From: Myxococcales bacterium
GTDB lineage: Bacteria > Myxococcota > Myxococcia > Myxococcales > Myxococcaceae
NCBI GenBank assembly: GCA_003153055.1
Contig: PMBV01000094.1
Location: 1-51,807 of the forward strand
Length of the DNA: 51,807 nt
Direction: 5' to 3'
Shown piece by piece: positions 42,792 to 51,145 of this stretch. How positions within the stretch are numbered: the stretch's first letter is position 1; each line of letters begins with the position of its first letter. The notes under the pieces are model-generated. The model was not told the origin of the DNA and did no database searches. It saw nothing but the letters and a program-made list of their open reading frames with translations. The translations under genes and the position numbers were made by a program.

Positions 42792-43760
42792 TCAGCCCCC
42801 CACCAGCAGCGCCCGCACGGTCTCTTCACCTCGGAAGACGGAGGGCCGCCCGACCTCGGCCACCGGGCCGACGATCAGGCGGTCGAGCAGCTCGCGCACC
42901 GCGAACGACAGCGAGGGCTTGAGGTGCGCCACCGCCTCGGCCGTCTCGGGAAAGAGCCGCTCGACGACGCCGAGCACCACCCACAGCGCGCGCTCGGCGT
43001 TCCACGCGATGGCCCTGGCCTTGAGGTCGTCGGCCTTCAGCACCCGCGAATAGGGGCCACCCATCGCCGACGCCCCCAGCACCAGCTCACGAACGTCGAC
43101 GAGCTCGAGCAGGGGTACGCCGAAACCCGCGCGGGCCATGAGCACGGCCTGAACCAGCAGCGCGTCTTCCAGGTCGAAGCGGTAGATCGAGGGCCCGTAC
43201 GCACGCATGGGGAGACCGCGGGCGAGGAGCGATTGATCGAGCTCGGGCCTCGGCGCCAGCGCCCCGTGGAGAAAGACGGTGGTGCGGTGGTCGGTCAGGA
43301 TCCGATCGGCCCGTGACGGATCCGTGCCAGCCGCGTCACGCTCGAACTCGCCCCGCCCCAGGTAGTTCGCGAACGGGTCGAGGTCCACCGAAGGCATGAA
43401 GCAGCGGAGATCGATGACCGGGCGAAAGCCGACGTGCGGGTAGAGGCTGTCGGCGAACGAGGCCGCGCCGACCAGCACCACCCGGCGACCCTCCAGGCCC
43501 CCGACGACCTGCTTGAAGTTGACCAGCTTCATCACGTTGTCGTTGGCCGTGCCCTGAAACAGCGCGAGCAGCCGGTCACGGGCCCACTCGGGCGCTCCAC
43601 AGGGGCCCAGGCGGTACTCGAGGTTGTAGGCAGCCAACGGGGCCAGCCCCTGCCCGATGGACCAGTCGACGTACGCCTCCCAGGGGGCCTTGGACAAATC
43701 GACCCGCGGTGGGTCGAACGAGGCCAGCACACGAAACAGCTCGAGGAACGAGGTGGCCAT
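42792..43760 (-). CDS. nucleotidyltransferase-like protein, possibly catalytically degenerate
   Basis: A 322-residue protein from the ATG at 43760 (MATSFLELFR); the frame is open to 43826. It resembles NTP_transf_5 (PF14907-like) proteins: an N-terminal helical part, then VVLVGAASFADSLYPHVGFR and PVIDLRCF, then a C-terminal helical part. In the family the last motif usually reads RPxxDIDLLV with a DxD pair; here the second Asp is replaced (DLR). The protein may therefore bind but not transfer a nucleotide. It is upstream of the UbiA-family gene and divergent from the methyltransferase gene (about 90 bp). Confidence 0.65.
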   Translation of the reverse strand: MATSFLELFRVLASFDPPRVDLSKAPWEAYVDWSIGQGLAPLAAYNLEYRLGPCGAPEWARDRLLALFQGTANDNVMKLVNFKQVVGGLEGRRVVLVGAASFADSLYPHVGFRPVIDLRCFMPSVDLDPFANYLGRGEFERDAAGTDPSRADRILTDHRTTVFLHGALAPRPELDQSLLARGLPMRAYGPSIYRFDLEDALLVQAVLMARAGFGVPLLELVDVRELVLGASAMGGPYSRVLKADDLKARAIAWNAERALWVVLGVVERLFPETAEAVAHLKPSLSFAVRELLDRLIVGPVAEVGRPSVFRGEETVRALLVGG

Positions 43761-43849
43761 GACAGGGCCGATATGCCGACCAGCCTCTGCCCGGGGCAAG
43801 CGAAAACGCGTGGTGGCCATCGCCATCGCCGTGTAGAGCCTCCCAAGAA

Positions 43850-45094
43850 ATGCGCACGGCCGCCCTCCACTTCGCTCCGCCCCAGGGTCCGCTCCGCGCC
43901 GACGAGCTGTTCACCGCCGGCTTCGCGCACCACGGCGCCCGGCAGGTGCCCGGCGACTGGGCTCTGGCCATGCGCGCGGTCCTCGAGCACACCAGGGCCG
44001 AGCTGCTGCTGGTCGACCCGCCGCCCGACGCGGCCGAGCTCGAAGCCCTCGTCGAGCCCCTCCGGGCCGATCGCCTCGACGCCGCCCTCGCCCACCGGCG
44101 GCGCGTGCCCCCCTTGGATCGGGCCGTCAACCTGCTGGCGAGGCTGAGCCTGGGCCCCATCGCCACCGATGCGGCCAGCGTGGGCCGCGCCTTTCGCGTG
44201 GGACCGCTCAAGGCCGCGGTCGAGCTCGGAGCCTCGAGCGACCCCGAAGCCCTGCTCGCCTTGCGCGGGGGCCTCTACCGCTTCGGCGAGGCCCCGGTGT
44301 CCAGGGAGCGGGGGCGCCCACCGGCTGAGCGGGCTCGGCTGCTCGCCACCTGGGCCAGCCTGGCCAAGGCGCCGCCCCCCACCGAAGGCGACGGCCACGA
44401 GACCTTGCGGGCCCTCGAAGCGGCTGCCCCCAACTACAACGCCTGGCTGGCGAAGACCTTCGAGCCCTGGGCCGGCCAGCGAATTCTCGAGGTCGGCGCC
44501 GGCATCGGCACCATCACCGCTCACCTCGCCCAGGGGAGGGAGCTGGTCACCGCCCTCGAGGTCGAGGCGCCCTACATCGAGCGGCTCAAGAACCGGTTCC
44601 GCAACCAGGCGAACATCGAGCCCTTGCAGACCGACGTGAATCTGGCCGATTGGCAAGCCCTGGCCGCCCGCCGGTTCGACACCATCGTCTTGTCCAACGT
44701 GCTCGAGCACATCGAGGACGACGGCGCCGCGGTGCAGACCTTCGCGAAGATCCTCCCGCCCAAGGGTCGCCTCCTCATCTACGTCCCGGCACTGCCGGCA
44801 CTGTTCGGGTCCCTCGACCAGGCCGTGGGCCACTACCGGCGCTACCTCCCGTCGTCGCTCACGGCGGCCCTGGAAGGCAACGGGTTCGAGCTCGCCCACC
44901 TCAGGTGGATGAACCTCCTGGGCATCCCCGGATGGGTGGTGAACGGGCGCGTGCTCGGCAAGCGGTCCTTGCCGCCGCTCCAGCTCAAGCTGTTCGACGC
45001 CGTCGCGCCGGCCCTGGCCAGGGTCGAGGCTCGGCTCCCGCTCCCGGTGGGCATGAACCTGTTCGCGGTGGCCAGTCGGCGCGAGCGGCCGTAG
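43850..45094 (+). CDS. SAM-dependent methyltransferase with N-terminal extension
   Basis: A 414-residue protein. The C-terminal 235 residues form a class I methyltransferase: motif I RILEVGAGIGTITAHLAQG, acidic VTALEVEAPYIERLKNRF, motif IV FDTIVLSNVLEHIEDDGAAV, and GRLLIYVPALPALFGSLDQA. The last resembles methyltransferases of cell-surface glycan loci that act near glycosyltransferases. Residues 1 to about 180 are Ala/Leu/Arg-rich and of unknown fold; they include a possible nucleotide- or lipid-handling alpha/beta part (ELLLVDPPPDAAELEALVEP). It converges on purU with 10 nt between stops. Confidence 0.87.
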   Translation: MRTAALHFAPPQGPLRADELFTAGFAHHGARQVPGDWALAMRAVLEHTRAELLLVDPPPDAAELEALVEPLRADRLDAALAHRRRVPPLDRAVNLLARLSLGPIATDAASVGRAFRVGPLKAAVELGASSDPEALLALRGGLYRFGEAPVSRERGRPPAERARLLATWASLAKAPPPTEGDGHETLRALEAAAPNYNAWLAKTFEPWAGQRILEVGAGIGTITAHLAQGRELVTALEVEAPYIERLKNRFRNQANIEPLQTDVNLADWQALAARRFDTIVLSNVLEHIEDDGAAVQTFAKILPPKGRLLIYVPALPALFGSLDQAVGHYRRYLPSSLTAALEGNGFELAHLRWMNLLGIPGWVVNGRVLGKRSLPPLQLKLFDAVAPALARVEARLPLPVGMNLFAVASRRERP

Positions 45095-45104
45095 CTCCCA
45101 CGGG

Positions 45105-45962
45105 TCAGTCGAAGACGACGGTCTTCCCCGAGTACACCAGCACGCGGTCGTCGAGGTGCGCCCGCACGGCCCGCGCCAGCACGGTCTTCTCGAGGTCGCG
45201 CCCCTTGCGAACCAGGTCCTCCACCGCGTCTCGGTGGGAGCAGCGAATGACGTCTTGATCGATGATCGGCCCCTCGTCGAGGGTCTCGGTGGCGTAGTGC
45301 GCGGTGGCGCCGATGAGCTTCACGCCCCGCTGGTGGGCCTGGTGGTAGGGCTTGCCGCCGACGAAGGCCGGGAGGAAGGAGTGGTGAATGTTGATGAGCC
45401 GCCCCTCGTACGCCCGAGTGAAGGGGGCTCCGATGATCTGCATGTAGCGAGCGAGGACGACGAGGTCGATGTGCCGCTCGGCCAGCATCGCCAGCTCGCG
45501 CTTCTCGGCCTCGTCCCGGGTCGCGGCGGTCTTGTGCGAGACCACGAACTCGATGCCGAACTGGGCCGCCACCGACTCGAGGTCCGGGTGGTTCGACACC
45601 ACCAGGGGAATCTCGCACGAGAGCTCGCCGCTCTTGTGGCGCAGGAGCAAGTCGTACAGGCAGTGGTCGAACTTCGAGACGAACACCGCCATGCGCTTGG
45701 GCCGCTTGGAATACAGGAGCCGCGACTGCATATGGAAGCGCTCGGCCACCTCCTTGATGCCGCTCTCGAGCGTGTGTCGATCGGTCTTCAGCTCGGCGAG
45801 GTCGACGCGAATGCGCTGGAAGAACTGGCCCGCCTCGGTGTCGCTGTGCTGGTCGGCGTCGACGATGTTGCACCCGTGCCCGTACAGCAACTGCGCCAGG
45901 CCGGCGACGATGCCAGGCCGGTCGGGGCACGAGACGAGGAGCGTCGCGAGTTCAGGTGTCAT
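45105..45962 (-). CDS. purU: formyltetrahydrofolate deformylase
   Basis: Hydrolyses 10-formyl-THF to THF and formate, supplying formate for PurT and balancing one-carbon pools. The 285 residues are the usual size. An N-terminal ACT domain (ATLLVSCPDRPGIVAGLAQL) senses Met/Gly. The catalytic formyl-transferase domain has the Asn/His segment INIHHSFLPAFVGGKPYHQA and the Asp in ETLDEGPIIDQD. The start is the ATG at 45962. It is the only purine-route gene here. Confidence 0.95.
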   Translation of the reverse strand: MTPELATLLVSCPDRPGIVAGLAQLLYGHGCNIVDADQHSDTEAGQFFQRIRVDLAELKTDRHTLESGIKEVAERFHMQSRLLYSKRPKRMAVFVSKFDHCLYDLLLRHKSGELSCEIPLVVSNHPDLESVAAQFGIEFVVSHKTAATRDEAEKRELAMLAERHIDLVVLARYMQIIGAPFTRAYEGRLINIHHSFLPAFVGGKPYHQAHQRGVKLIGATAHYATETLDEGPIIDQDVIRCSHRDAVEDLVRKGRDLEKTVLARAVRAHLDDRVLVYSGKTVVFD

Positions 45963-46002
45963 GAGGGCCCGAGTTTAGCGCGTCCGGGGCGAGAGGGGCC
46001 CA

Positions 46003-47445
46003 TCAGCGGGCCGGCCGCTTGAGGCCGAGCTTGCCCATTCGGTACACCACCGTGCGCCGCGGCACCCCGAGACGACTGGCCGCGGCGGTGACGTTCCACC
46101 GAGTTCGGGCCAGGGCCTCGAGCAACAGCTCGCGCTCCGCGGCCTTCATGGCGCCACGGAGATCCTCCGCTCCAGAGGACGTCGCCAGCCAGCTGGGCAG
46201 CGAATCGCGCCCTACCTCGTCGCGGACCGCCGCGCGGGCGGCCCGCAGCATCATGTTCTTGAGCTCGCGAACATCGCCCGGCCAGGTCCACGCCGACAAC
46301 AGGGCCCGGGCGTCGGGGCCGAGGTGAAGCCGCGGGCGAGCGAGGGCGCCGCGGGCACGAGCGAGGAACGCCTCGGCCAAGGCAGGGATGTCACCGGGGC
46401 GTGCCCGCAGCGGAGGCACCGGCACCACCGCCTCGAAGCCAGGCACCGGCGCTCGGCTGGTCGCCAGCACCCGACCCCGTGGCCGCGACCGCAGCACCTC
46501 GGCCGAGGCGTCGGCCTCGTGCACCACGACCCAGCCCTCGACCCGGCGGAGCGCTCGCTCCACCTGGGGGGGGTCAAACCCGGGCACCTCCACGGCGGTG
46601 CGCCCGGCGGCCGACAGGAGGCGCCTGAGCAAGGTGCGCCGCCCGCTGCCCGGGGGACCCACCACGCACACCGAAGACGCGGTCTCGGCGAGCCCCTCCA
46701 TCACCCCCATGAGGCGAACCATCACCGGGTCCTCCACCACGGGCTCGAGCTCGTCCACCGTCGGGCCAAGCAGACCCGCCCACAGAGCCCCCACGAGCGC
46801 CTCGGCGTCGAGCCCATGCTCCGTCGAGACCGCGGTGGCGACGCGGGCGCGAGGGCCCGCCAACCCAGGGAGGAGCGCGAAGAGCTGGGCCAGGCGGTCA
46901 GCCCCGGCGTCGAGGATGATGGCCACCAGCACGTCGGCAGCGAGCTCCCCCCACACGGCGACGACCCCCAGCCGGGCGACCTCCTCTACCACCCGCCGGG
47001 TGAGGGCAGCCCGGGCGGCGACGTTGAGCGACGGGGGCGCCACCGCGACCACGCTGACCGGTCGGCCCGGCCCGCCTCGGGCCACCTCGGTCGACAGACG
47101 GCTCATCACCTCCTCGAAGGAGGCCAGCCGGGGCCGCGTGGGAGGCCGTGTCGGCACCCCGCTGAGCACCAGCCGAGCGCTGCCCACGCGCACCTCGTCA
47201 CCAGCCCTCAGGGTCGACCGCCCGGCGATCGGCACGTCGTTGACGACGACCTCCCGAGCCCCGGCAGTCACCTCGAGGAGCACCGCCTCGTCGCGCACCG
47301 AGAGCGAGAAGTGTCGCTCGGCGACCTCGGCTCCCAGGTCGATGGCCACCCCTCGGCCGCACCCCACCACCGATGGACGATGGCTCGACAGCTCAACGGG
47401 CCAGACCCGGCTCGGCGTCACCACCAGGACCGTCCACCGATTCAT
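46003..47445 (-). CDS. FHA / degenerate AAA+ / Fis-type HTH regulator lacking the GAFTGA loop
   Basis: A 480-residue regulator. The N-terminal FHA-like domain is about residues 20-95 (AERHFSLSVR, VVVNDVPIAGRSTLRAGDEV). A central 140-residue segment may be a degraded nucleotidyl-cyclase-like fold. An AAA+ module (about 240-400) has Walker A GPPGSGRRTLLRRL. Its Walker B is VVVHEADA rather than the usual acidic LDE, and there is no GAFTGA sigma54-contact loop. TWPGDVRELKNMMLRA is the typical sigma54-activator C-subdomain. The Fis helix-turn-helix ends the protein (WNVTAAASRLGVPRRTVVYR). It is probably a sigma54-independent DNA-binding regulator. It is divergent from the 54-residue gene. Confidence 0.87.
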   Translation of the reverse strand: MNRWTVLVVTPSRVWPVELSSHRPSVVGCGRGVAIDLGAEVAERHFSLSVRDEAVLLEVTAGAREVVVNDVPIAGRSTLRAGDEVRVGSARLVLSGVPTRPPTRPRLASFEEVMSRLSTEVARGGPGRPVSVVAVAPPSLNVAARAALTRRVVEEVARLGVVAVWGELAADVLVAIILDAGADRLAQLFALLPGLAGPRARVATAVSTEHGLDAEALVGALWAGLLGPTVDELEPVVEDPVMVRLMGVMEGLAETASSVCVVGPPGSGRRTLLRRLLSAAGRTAVEVPGFDPPQVERALRRVEGWVVVHEADASAEVLRSRPRGRVLATSRAPVPGFEAVVPVPPLRARPGDIPALAEAFLARARGALARPRLHLGPDARALLSAWTWPGDVRELKNMMLRAARAAVRDEVGRDSLPSWLATSSGAEDLRGAMKAAERELLLEALARTRWNVTAAASRLGVPRRTVVYRMGKLGLKRPAR

Positions 47446-47507
47446 GGTACGCTTCTATGCCACAACCGCGCGGTGAATCATCGCGCCTCACCTTCCGTCT
47501 TCGAGAC

Positions 47508-47672
47508 ATGACTGGCTTCCTGCTCGCCACCCTCTTGAACCTCGCGCCTCCCCCGGCGCTCCCGCCGGTCGTCCTTCAGGGCCACGAGTCGAGAGACGCC
47601 GGCACCCAGCGTCCCCCGCCGACCAAGAAGAAGAAGAGGAAAGACGAAGGGAACCGCAGCGAAGAGGAGTGA
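47508..47672 (+). CDS. small exported Lys-rich peptide, hypothetical
   Basis: A 54-residue frame from the ATG at 47508. It has a short hydrophobic start (MTGFLLATLLNLAPPPALPP) that may be a signal peptide and a very basic then acidic tail (PTKKKKRKDEGNRSEEE). It lies divergent from the FHA/AAA regulator (62-bp gap) and ends 3 nt before the kinase stop. No ribosome site is strong. It is called as a gene mainly because it fills the interval without overlap and has the signal-like N-terminus. Confidence 0.45.
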   Translation: MTGFLLATLLNLAPPPALPPVVLQGHESRDAGTQRPPPTKKKKRKDEGNRSEEE

Positions 47673-47675
47673 GCC

Positions 47676-49310
47676 CTACCGGGGACCGAGGTCCGCCCGC
47701 AGGACCACCACCCCACCGCTGGGGACTCGCACCAGCACCCTGCGAGTCACCCCGAGCTTTCGGAGCCGCACCACGAAGACGGCGGTCCCGGCGGGGACCT
47801 CCACCGGATCGAGGGGTGTCACGCCGAGGCTCTTGCCCGCGTAGAAGACCTCGGCACCAGCCATCACCTTGATGATGACCTTCCCGGGCCGCGCCTTCTT
47901 GTGCCGCTGACGGCTCGTCTTCGATGAAGCCTCGAAGGGTCGGCGATCGGGGCCCAAGCCGGCGTCCGTGGGCTCCTCGTCACCGAGCTCCGCCTCGCCC
48001 CCGGCCTCCGCGAGCCGCTCTTCGACCTCGGCCCCCGCGTCAGCATCGGTCGCCAGCGCGGGAGTCCCTGCGTCAGCCAGGTTCTCAGGCCGAGGTGAGT
48101 TGGGCCCGGGGGCAGCCACGGTGGCCCGGGGCCCCGCGGCAGGGTGCCAGAGCGCGAACCCGACCCCGAGCGACGTCACGGCCACCACGCCAGCGCCGAT
48201 CAACAGCCCAGACCTCAGGGACCAACGCCGGGGAGCCGCGGGCGGAGGGCTGTGCACCACGGGCAGCCCCGAGAGGGAGGGGGCGAACACGGCCGCGGAG
48301 AGGGCGCTCAGCGGTTGGGTGCCCCCGAGCGCCACCACGCTGCTCGACGGCTGGTCAGAAGGAGCCAGGGGGAGTACGGCCGGGTTGGCCTCGATGACGC
48401 TCCTCCCGTACAAGGTCTCGAGGAAGGCGACCACATCGCTGGACAGCACGGTCTGCCCCTGCGCCGTGAGCCACGACTCCAGGGCATCGCTCATCGCTCC
48501 GGCGGAGGCGAAGCGGTCTTTGGGCGCGGGCGCCATGGCCTTCACCAGGATGTCGTTGAGCCCCGCCGGCACTGCCGGATCGCGCCGGTAGGGCTTGCGC
48601 TCACTGGCCACCGCGTCACTGGTGGTGCTGGGCACGTTGGCGGGCCGGGTGAGCCTCAGCATCTCGTACAACACCACGCCGACTCCGTAGAGATCGGCCC
48701 GCCCGTCGACACGAGAGCCGCTCGCGGTCAGCTCGGGAGCCATGTAGCCCACCTTGCCCTTGGGCCGGCCCACCCGGGTGACGGCGCCGGTCATGGCCCG
48801 GGCGATGCCAAAGTCGACCAGCTTGACCAGCCCCGAGAAGGACACGAGCAGGTTCTCGGGCGTCACGTCACGGTGGAGGATACCCAACGGCCTGCCCCTC
48901 GAGTCGGTCAGGTGGTGGGCGTAGTCGAGACCCTGGAGCGCCTGCGACGCGAGCCGGGCCGCCACCGCTGGGGGCACCATGAGGCCTCGGCTGCGGTTGC
49001 GAGCCATGTCGAGCACGTCGCGCACCGAGCGGCCGTGCACGTACTCCATGGCCATGAACCAAGCCTCGCCCTCGCGCTCGAGGCCGAAGACCTGGGCGAT
49101 GTTCGGGTGCTGGAGTTGGGCCGCCAGCTGGGCCTCGTTGAGGAACAGGTCGATGAAGCCTTGATCCTTCGCCAGGTGCCGCAAGACCCGCTTGACCACC
49201 ACTGTCTTGGCGAAACCGGCCGGGCCCTCCTGGCGAGCGAGGAACACCTCCCCCATGCCGCCAGTCGACAGCAGCTTCATCAGTCGATACCGGCCGAGCA
49301 CTTCAGGCAT
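47676..49310 (-). CDS. Ser/Thr protein kinase with extracytoplasmic PEGA-like domain
   Basis: A 544-residue Hanks-type kinase. The kinase domain (7 to about 275) has LLSTGGMGEVFLA, Lys in VVVKRV, HRDVTPEN, DFGIAR and YMAPEL; all key residues are intact. A Pro/Ser linker, one TM helix (LLIGAGVVAVTSLGVGFALW), an acidic Ala/Glu/Asp stretch and a basic patch lead to a C-terminal PEGA-like beta domain (about 475-544: IIKVMAGAEVFYAGKSLGVT). The external PEGA part is a probable cell-wall or ligand sensor. It is less related to the other two kinases than they are to each other. The ATG at 49310 follows an unremarkable leader. Confidence 0.93.
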   Translation of the reverse strand: MPEVLGRYRLMKLLSTGGMGEVFLARQEGPAGFAKTVVVKRVLRHLAKDQGFIDLFLNEAQLAAQLQHPNIAQVFGLEREGEAWFMAMEYVHGRSVRDVLDMARNRSRGLMVPPAVAARLASQALQGLDYAHHLTDSRGRPLGILHRDVTPENLLVSFSGLVKLVDFGIARAMTGAVTRVGRPKGKVGYMAPELTASGSRVDGRADLYGVGVVLYEMLRLTRPANVPSTTSDAVASERKPYRRDPAVPAGLNDILVKAMAPAPKDRFASAGAMSDALESWLTAQGQTVLSSDVVAFLETLYGRSVIEANPAVLPLAPSDQPSSSVVALGGTQPLSALSAAVFAPSLSGLPVVHSPPPAAPRRWSLRSGLLIGAGVVAVTSLGVGFALWHPAAGPRATVAAPGPNSPRPENLADAGTPALATDADAGAEVEERLAEAGGEAELGDEEPTDAGLGPDRRPFEASSKTSRQRHKKARPGKVIIKVMAGAEVFYAGKSLGVTPLDPVEVPAGTAVFVVRLRKLGVTRRVLVRVPSGGVVVLRADLGPR

Positions 49311-49336
49311 CGGGTCCTTGACCCTACACGAGTGGC

Positions 49337-50275
49337 CTACACGAGTGGGGCGAAGCGCACCGCTGCCTCGGCGATGGTGACGACGCTCCGCTCGGCCCCC
49401 AGCCAGGCGAAGAGCTCGGCGAGGCGTTGCATCTTCACCCGCACCGGAACCTTGAGGTCTCGCTGCTGACGGGCCAACGCCGGGGGGAGGCCGTCGCTCT
49501 CATCGAGGACGTCGACCGCGTGGAGCTCGAAGTTGAAGTGCTGCGCTCGCTTGAGGCTCTTGAAGGTCGACTCCACCAGGGCCCAAGGCATGGTGGTGGC
49601 GAAAGTGCCGATGAAGGGAACCCGGCTCAATGGTGCCACCGCCAACGGCAGCTCGACCAGCGGAGCGTCGCCGCGCTCATAGGGAGCCTCGACCGACGGC
49701 CGGTAGGGGACCACGGGGGCGAGCAGCACCTTGGGAGAATCGAGCACCGCGCGAGACGGTCGCCCGAGGAGACTCAGGGCCCCCATCACCGCCGCCTTGG
49801 CAAGGTAGTAGGGCGCGGCCGGGTAGGTCGATGAGTCGTAGGCATACCCCCTCGCGACCAGCGCGCGCAGGAGGGCGCTCGAGAGCGTGTAGCCCGGGGC
49901 CCGGAAACCAACCGGGCGCTGCCCGCAGCACGCCGTGATGGCCTTCTCGGCGCGCTCGAGATCATCGCCAATCGCCTCGAACGACGAGCGCGACAGGCCG
50001 TAGTCGTGGGCGTAGCTGTGGTTCGCCAACTCGATGCCCTGGGCGTGCGCGAGCTGGAGCGCGGCGGTCAGGGAGGGGGAGCCCAGCTCCTCGCCCACCA
50101 CGAAGAAGGTGGCCGGCGCGGCGGAGGGCTTGAGCAGCTCGAGGAAGCGGGGAATGGCCTTGGTAGCCACCAGCTCGTTGGCACCGTCGCTCAAGACGGA
50201 GTCGGGCAGCCCGTGGATTCGACAGTAGTGCTTGAGCGGGTCGAGATCGACGGAGATGGACGCCAGAGGCTCCAC
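49337..50275 (-). CDS. polysaccharide deacetylase family protein
   Basis: A 312-residue NodB-fold hydrolase that removes acetyl or similar groups from glycans. The metal/catalytic motifs are SISVDLDPLKHY (Asp pair), ANHSYAHDYGLSR (His residues) and VGFRAPGYTLS. No signal peptide is visible, so it may act in the cytoplasm on a lipid-linked sugar, like ArnD-type enzymes. The GTG start at 50275 lies 1 nt after the upstream glycosyltransferase stop, so the two are co-translated and presumably act on the same glycan or lipid carrier. Confidence 0.9.
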   Translation of the reverse strand: MEPLASISVDLDPLKHYCRIHGLPDSVLSDGANELVATKAIPRFLELLKPSAAPATFFVVGEELGSPSLTAALQLAHAQGIELANHSYAHDYGLSRSSFEAIGDDLERAEKAITACCGQRPVGFRAPGYTLSSALLRALVARGYAYDSSTYPAAPYYLAKAAVMGALSLLGRPSRAVLDSPKVLLAPVVPYRPSVEAPYERGDAPLVELPLAVAPLSRVPFIGTFATTMPWALVESTFKSLKRAQHFNFELHAVDVLDESDGLPPALARQQRDLKVPVRVKMQRLAELFAWLGAERSVVTIAEAAVRFAPLV

Positions 50276-50276
50276 G

Positions 50277-51017
50277 TCACGCGCCGCGCACGCGAATCAC
50301 GTACACCAAGCGCGCCACGTTCTTGAGCACGTTGGGGACTCGCCTGAACAGGTGAATCGACGGTTGCCGCTTCTCCTGGAGCTGAATGGGAATCTCACGC
50401 ACCTCGAGGCCCTCCCGCCAGGCGCGCACCACGAACTCGGAGGCGAACACGTCCATGTCGACCACGCACCGCGCGATGACCGGGACCAGGCGCTCGCGCC
50501 TGAAGGCCTTGAGCCCGTGGGTGTCGGTGCCTTTGAACCCGAGGGTCACCCGCAACAGGCCGTTGTGGAGCCGAGTGGCCACCCGGCGAATGATCGGCCG
50601 ACGGTCCGACGCGCCGCGGGCCGCCTTCGAGCCGACGATGAGGTCAGCTTCGTGAGCCTCGAGCGGGGGAATGGCGGAGTCGTAGAAGGAGAGATCGCAC
50701 AGGTCGATCTCGTCGCACACGACCAGCTCTCCCCGAGCGCGCTGGATACCCGACTTGAGCGCGGCCCCGTAGTTGGGCGTCTCGGAGTGGAACCAGCTCA
50801 GGTGGGGGTTCTTCGAGCACATCGCCGCGAGGATCTCTTGGGTTCGATCCCTCGAGCCGTTCTCGGCGAAGATGATCTCGTAGTCCCAACCCCGTGCCTC
50901 GAGCCCACTGGCGAGCTCGGTACCGGCCTGCTCGACGATGGACTCTTCGTTGTAGACGGGAATGACAATGGAGATGTGCGGCGCTGCCGGTTCCATGGAG
51001 CGTCGCGCACGTAGCAT
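50277..51017 (-). CDS. glycosyltransferase family 2 (polyprenyl-phosphate sugar transferase-like)
   Basis: A 246-residue GT-A fold enzyme. Motifs are ISIVIPVYNEESIVEQAGTE, EIIFAENGSRDRT, GAALKSGIQRARG and VCDEIDL in place of the usual DxD. RIPIQLQEKR-like segments and YDSAIPPLEAHEADLIVGS resemble dolichol/undecaprenyl-phosphate mannosyl- or glucosyltransferases, but no C-terminal TM domain is present. The ATG at 51017 is preferred; ATG 50996 is an alternative with a weaker leader. With the downstream deacetylase it may make a modified lipid-linked sugar, as ArnC/ArnD do for aminoarabinose. Confidence 0.88.
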   Translation of the reverse strand: MLRARRSMEPAAPHISIVIPVYNEESIVEQAGTELASGLEARGWDYEIIFAENGSRDRTQEILAAMCSKNPHLSWFHSETPNYGAALKSGIQRARGELVVCDEIDLCDLSFYDSAIPPLEAHEADLIVGSKAARGASDRRPIIRRVATRLHNGLLRVTLGFKGTDTHGLKAFRRERLVPVIARCVVDMDVFASEFVVRAWREGLEVREIPIQLQEKRQPSIHLFRRVPNVLKNVARLVYVIRVRGA

Positions 51018-51145
51018 GGTCTGCTCGACGCGTCACGGACTGAGCGCGTTTGTCGCAACCCCTCTGAACAACACGCCAAAGTGGTGTCTCATGGGCGCGA
51101 TTGGGTTAGGTTCGCTCACGTGGCTTCTCCGGTCGAAGGTGCCCC

